11,974 bases of DNA from Podaxis mareebaensis. Taxonomy: Eukaryota > Basidiomycota > Agaricomycetes > Agaricales > Agaricaceae. The position numbers and the translations under genes were made by a program. The notes beneath the pieces were generated by a model that was given only the letters and a program-made list of their open reading frames with translations, did no database searches and was not told the DNA's origin. Positions 8,913 through 11,974 of the stretch are shown here, piece by piece (the first letter of the stretch is position 1; each line of letters starts with the position of its first letter). The DNA lies in contig JAEUWP010000346.1 in assembly GCA_018524725.1 (NCBI GenBank), positions 1 through 11,974 on the forward strand. The letters are read 5' to 3'.

Positions 8913-8924
8913 AAAATATAAAAT
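8913..8924 (-). promoter_or_regulatory. Possible TATA element in the element B LTR
   Basis: ATTTTATATTTT on the minus strand, about 60 bp before the inner LTR edge. It could be the promoter or merely AT-rich sequence; nothing else supports it. Confidence 0.2.
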
Positions 8925-9140
8925 AGTATTACCAAAAGCCACACCCTAGCAAGTTTGTGGGGGACTCTGATTCAGAAATGAAAGAGATAATAAAGTGATG
9001 CAAGATTGAAATGCTCACTAGGAATGTTAAAAGGTAGGGATAAGAGTTGTGAAGGAGTGAAGGAAGTATATGTACTTGACATTATCTTCACTTGATGCAA
9101 GGACTTCTGGATGCTGTCACAAGGTGGTCTCAATGATTTC

Positions 9141-9160
9141 CTAGTTCAAGACTGAACTAG
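9141..9160. repeat. Perfect 8-bp inverted repeat inside the element B LTR
   Basis: CTAGTTCA (9141-9148) and TGAACTAG (9153-9160) are exact reverse complements around a 4-nt spacer AGAC. It may form a hairpin in the LTR transcript or be a dyad binding site. No function is known to me. Confidence 0.6.
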
Positions 9161-9325
9161 ACTGTTTGTTCTTAAGTTGACAAGTCTCTGGCATAGTGTC
9201 ACTACAATACACAAGTACCAAAGAATTGAAGGTAGTGAGAGCAATCCTTGCTACTACTAGAAATATACTGACTTGTACCAATGAGTGCTCTGACTGGTGA
9301 TATGCAGCTGCGATGTACTCCTAGG

Positions 9326-10016
9326 TGTCACAACCACTCATGCGCATCCACACTTACTTTCCCACACTTATCCGATGTCCGAAAATCCAATATCTGATGT
9401 TCCAATTTTGCACGACTCCGATCCACTTGTTCCATTGATGGATTTCTGTCCACCCTGTTATCTGAACAGGCAGTTGTGCACACTCAGTCACTCACAACCA
9501 CTGCAATGAGTGTTGTTCATTCGCTTTTCCTTTATTGTCTCGGATCCTTTACCCTTGCCTCAGTCCATTTGTTCCTTGCTTCCATTCTACATTTTATTAC
9601 ATTCCAAACAGCCCCCTTTCCATTCCGCCTCCATACCTGTACCTTCCACATGCTTCTAGTTTCTGTTTTACCTCCAAAATGTTTTACCCATTTGTACTCA
9701 CTTTTGTTCTCTGGTTATTTTCCTGTTCCCTGTTTCTGGTTCTTGATGCATATTTAAGCATAGTAGTTTCCTGTATCCATTTCTTCAGTCTGAATATCAA
9801 CTTCGTTATCCTCCTCCTCCTCTGCTCTGCTCGTCAGACCTCTGGGTTGTCTCCCGACCACTCCTGCTGCTTGTCCGCACTCTGTCTCTTGTTCCCTCTG
9901 TCTCCAGGTTCTGCCTCTGTCCAAATTGGACCAACGTGATACTGGAAGGGCACAGCACATAAGCTGAGGCCAAGGTCTGCTCCCTGATGCCCTAGGTGCC
10001 TGTCCGGAACATAACA
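9326..10016 (+). repeat. 5' LTR of element C, about 690 bp (ends tentative)
   Basis: Proposed from TGTCACAACC at 9326 to ACATAACA at 10016: TG...CA ends with a short TGT/ACA inverted repeat. The left end coincides with the change from CpG-free to CpG-containing sequence. A TATA box lies inside at 9751. The right end lies 40 nt before the proposed gag start. The only sizeable ORFs (9476-9757, 9535-9939) are low-complexity Phe/Leu/Ser readings of pyrimidine-rich sequence and are not genes. The second LTR is outside the window, so both ends need confirmation. Confidence 0.5.
9751..9758 (+). promoter_or_regulatory. TATA-like box in the element C LTR
   Basis: TATTTAAG, about 425 bp into the proposed LTR and 265 bp before its end, in otherwise C/T-rich sequence. 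It is well placed for the U3/R promoter of the element. Motif match only. Confidence 0.4.
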
Positions 10017-10056
10017 GTATATTCAGACTCCTGACTTCTGGTATTGCCATTTTTCT
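10017..10056 (+). other. Leader of element C with a possible primer-binding site
   Basis: Forty bases between the proposed LTR end and the gag ATG. TGGTATTGCCAT at 10039-10050 starts with TGGTA, as in initiator-Met-type sites, but sits 22 nt after the proposed LTR end, further than usual. Either the LTR ends later than 10016 or priming uses another mechanism, such as the self-priming known for Tf1. Confidence 0.3.
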
Positions 10057-11607
10057 ATGACTACCAGAACTATTACTTGCACCACCACTCATTCACAAAA
10101 CATCACTATCCCCACTCATCTGCTTCCTTTGGGCACTCGTCACTGCTCCTCTGCTGCTGCTTTTGGCTCCTCCACTCCCTGATTCCCCACATCCTGTTCC
10201 AACTCTCGAACCCTTAGTGCTACAACCAAAGAGCCACTCATGGACCAAGAGCCCAACAACTGGGAACTCACCAAACACCAGTCCGAGGATGTCACAGAGT
10301 CCCAACCAGACAATAGAGAATCCCGTGTCCCTGATGACACTCAAGATGAGCTCGAGTACTACGACCTGCCTGATGACCTGAATCTGGCCAACAATGCTGA
10401 AGGTCGGGAAGATGGTCAGGGTGGTGGTGGTCCTCCAGGCGATGACCCCAGTGATGGTGATGGTCCAAGCAATGACAATGGCGATAGCGAACCTGAAGCC
10501 TGTGGTGCTTGGGAACCTCCCAAGGATGATGGTATGCATTTTATGAGAGTCATGGAGAGACTCACCCACAGTATCAAATCCAGCGTATGCAACCAATCTG
10601 TTCCTCCTCCTCCCATTGCATGTCCCGAGAAGATCCAGGCAAAGGAACCTGACATTTTTGATGGATCTAAGCCACACAAGCTTCTGGATTTCCTTTTCCA
10701 GTGTCACATCTATTTTAGGATGAACCCACAACTTTTCGAAATGGAGACCACAAAAGTTAATTTCACCATTTCTTATCTTTCTGGGTCGGTGTGCCAATGG
10801 TTCCAGACCATCCTGGACTTGGAGCCAGATTGGGATCAGATCCCATGGTACACTGACTGGAAACTCCTCTCTGATGAACTCAATCTCTATTTCAGTGCCA
10901 TTGACCCCATCACCAAAGCTGCCGAGGAACTCAAAAACCTCACCATGGCTAACAGGTCGCATATCTCCAAGTATAACGTCAAGTTCACTCATCTCACTGG
11001 TCTCCTCAAGTGGCCTGACTCCATCCTCTGCCATTGCTACTACCATGGTCTTCCGGACTGAATCCAAGATGCCCTTGTCTCACTTCTGAATGGCAAACCC
11101 ACCTCCTATGCTGACATGCATGCTGCTGCGATGCACATTGACAATCGCTACTGGGAATGCCAATGCGAGAAGAGCCAGGCTGGTAACCAGTCTGCAGCAC
11201 TCCACAACAAACAGGAGTCTCCACAACATTCCTCTGACAAGGGCAAGGGCAAGAACCCGCCTCTGACTGCCAAATCCAGCAACAGCAATAACTCCACAAA
11301 TGCGCCCCAGCAGTCTGGTAAAGGTTTCCATTCTGCCAAGCCCATTCCATCCATGAATCAGCCTTCGTCTTCATCTTTGTCTTCATTTCCACCCAAGTTG
11401 CTCTCCAACAAGCTCAGAAAGGATGGTAAGTTGACCCCCCAGGAACACCAACGTCACATTGACAACAAGTTATGTCTCTTCTGTGGCAAACCAGGTCATC
11501 AGGTTGACAACTGTCCACAGAAATCTGCTAACAAGGCTAAGGCTCGCAAGGCCACTGCAGATGCCCCTCCCACTTCGGGTCCCCCTTCAGAGGGCTCAAA
11601 AAAATAG
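10057..11607 (+). pseudogene. Element C gag: capsid/nucleocapsid polyprotein with CCHC knuckle, two TGA stops
   Basis: The frame runs from ATG 10057 to TAG 11605-11607, 516 codons, with TGA at 10180 and 11059. I prefer the start at 10057 to the ATG at 10240 because the extra 61 codons (MTTRTITCTTTHSQN) look like the Ser/Thr/Arg-rich N-terminus of related Gags and follow the LTR closely. Residues 62-165 are acidic and Gly/Asp rich. The retrotransposon-gag core spans about 196-335 (DIFDGSKPHKLLDFLFQ, VNFTISYLSGSVCQWFQ, EELKNLTMANRSHISKYNV). The frame resumes after the second TGA with IQDALVSLLNGKPTSYADM and HIDNRYWEC. A Ser/Asn/Lys linker and the knuckle CLFCGKPGHQVDNC (residues 473-486, bases 11473-11514) follow. 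Gag binds and packages element RNA. With two CGA-to-TGA-type stops it is probably non-functional. If only 10240 were used, the first TGA would lie outside the ORF. Confidence 0.88.
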
Positions 11608-11624
11608 AGGGTGGTCCTCAGGAC
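11598..11624 (+). promoter_or_regulatory. Candidate programmed -1 frameshift site at the gag-pol junction
   Basis: Seven A residues (11598-11604) form A AAA AAA in the gag register, immediately followed by the gag stop TAG. The protease frame is exactly -1 to gag and open from here to the window end. Nine bases after the heptamer, GTCC-TCA-GGAC (11614-11624) can form a compact hairpin. The heptamer is a known slippery type; use here is inference. Confidence 0.6.
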
Positions 11625-11974
11625 TCCGCACAGACTGGGGGCCATGTTGATCTCCTCTGTGCACCAGGGAGTTTCTGCCTCAATGCATCCACTCTTTCCG
11701 ACCCTAATGCTTTGTATCTCAAATTCACTTCATCTCTATTTTCTTCTCCTTCGTCTGACTCTCCTTTCTTCGTCACCACACTTGTTGACAGTGGTTCTAC
11801 TCACTGTTTCGTCGACTCCAGTTTAGTGTGCAAATTCAACATTCCGACTTCATCTATTGCTCTGGTAGAACTTTGCTTATTTGATGGCTCTTCAAACTCC
11901 TTTATCACTCAGTCCGCTTCACTTCCTGTAACCTTTGATACCAGTGAATGTATGAACCTTGACCTGTATGTCAC
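11607..11974 (+). CDS. Element C pol: N-terminal part with aspartic protease (partial)
   Basis: A frame in -1 register to gag, open without stops from the gag terminator to the window edge (about 122 codons). It begins EGGPQDSAQTGGHVDLLC, then a Ser-rich linker, then FFVTTLVDSGSTHCFVD with the retropepsin DSGST active site (Asp at about 11788-11790), and FDGSSNSFITQSA typical of the following strands. The enzyme works as a homodimer that matures Gag and Pol. There is no convincing independent start codon, so it was probably made as a Gag-Pol fusion by frameshifting at the A7 run. The rest of pol is outside the window. This piece shows no damage. Confidence 0.87.

Larger units (their letters stand above)
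4106..9310 (-). mobile_element. Element B: 5' part of a second, older Gypsy-type retrotransposon
   Basis: Read on the minus strand from right to left: LTR, primer-binding site, gag with a CCHC knuckle, protease, reverse transcriptase, RNase H. RNase H stops abruptly at 4106, where element A's LTR begins, so integrase and the 3' LTR must lie beyond A, outside the window. The Pol type (the YxDD-box surroundings VPIRGP, protease DSGSQ, Gag with HPYRGNLYYR) differs from A and C and recalls a Gypsy lineage widespread in Agaricomycetes (from memory). I count about 11 CpGs in 5.2 kb, far below A and C. The right end is only approximate, placed where CpG-free sequence ends (about 9310). Confidence 0.85.
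8854..9310 (-). repeat. 5' LTR of element B (outer end approximate)
   Basis: About 455 bp between the primer-binding site and the start of element C. The inner edge would be TGATGGGG on the plus strand (CCCCATCA as the minus-strand LTR end), 2 nt from the TGG of the primer-binding site. The stretch is AT-rich, has no coding frame of note and contains no CpG at all by eye, matching element B rather than C. No second copy is in the window, because the 3' LTR lies beyond element A, so the outer end cannot be fixed. It could fall anywhere from about 9300 to 9340. Confidence 0.55.
9326..11974 (+). mobile_element. Element C: 5' part of a third Gypsy-type retrotransposon
   Basis: Plus-strand order: LTR, short leader, gag with retrotransposon-gag core and CCHC knuckle, -1 frameshift signal, start of pol with aspartic protease. 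Reverse transcriptase, RNase H and integrase should follow right of the window. Its Gag is the serine-rich and acidic type of Tf1-like chromoviral elements in Agaricomycetes (from memory). It has only two gag stops and about 49 CpGs in 2.65 kb, a much milder loss than element B. Its LTR differs from that of element A, so it is not an evident second copy of A. Confidence 0.85.

Noticed and set aside
9476..9939. Two overlapping plus-strand ORFs with Phe/Leu/Ser-rich, membrane-like readings
   Set aside because: They lie inside the proposed LTR of element C in pyrimidine-rich sequence. The hydrophobicity is a composition effect and no start context or homology is visible.
10093..11067. 324-codon open frame on the minus strand
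   Set aside because: It lies antisense to the gag of element C, which has clear Gag motifs. The minus reading shows no recognisable domain and its length follows from plus-strand codon bias.
1..11974. Host genes, tRNA or rRNA genes, CRISPR arrays, tandem satellites
   Set aside because: None seen. All long coding similarity belongs to the three elements, and short CAT- and TTC-rich runs are too brief to count as satellites.

Overview
The window is an almost gene-free block of nested, decayed Ty3/Gypsy-type LTR retrotransposons. I see no host gene, rRNA, tRNA or CRISPR array. The Gag and Pol types, the HP1-like chromodomain after integrase and the heavy CpG-linked decay all fit a filamentous fungus. 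The best guess is an Agaricomycete basidiomycete with a transposon-rich, probably cytosine-methylated genome. The organism assignment is inference from family knowledge.

Layout. Element A (1-4105, + strand, 5' part outside the window) carries the end of pol (RNase H, integrase, chromodomain), then a third open frame (1797-3425) in the position where retroviruses carry env. That frame encodes two CCHC zinc knuckles. A polypurine tract and a 646-bp 3' LTR (3460-4105) with perfect TGTTAC/GTAACA ends follow. Element B (4106 to about 9310, - strand) reads leftward from a 5' LTR and primer-binding site near 8854 through gag, protease, reverse transcriptase and RNase H. Its RNase H reading is cut exactly where A's LTR ends, so A inserted into B. 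B's integrase and 3' LTR should lie left of A, outside the window. Element C (about 9326-11974, + strand, 3' part outside the window) has a 5' LTR, gag with a CCHC knuckle, and the start of a pol frame with the DSGST protease motif. Its pol is reached through an A AAA AAA slippery heptamer directly before the gag stop.

Decay. I count 33 premature in-frame stops across the three elements. Every one is TGA and none is TAA or TAG. Where the motif context is clear, the lost residue is arginine, so the stops are best explained as CGA to TGA at CpG sites. CpG density sorts the elements: about 11 CpGs in the 5.2 kb of B, against about 55 in 3.46 kb of A and about 49 in 2.65 kb of C (counts by eye). 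This agrees with B being the oldest layer. None of the three can make its full set of proteins as read here.

The most notable item is the 542-codon ORF3 of element A with tandem zinc knuckles downstream of a chromodomain integrase. It overlaps the pol stop by 14 nt.
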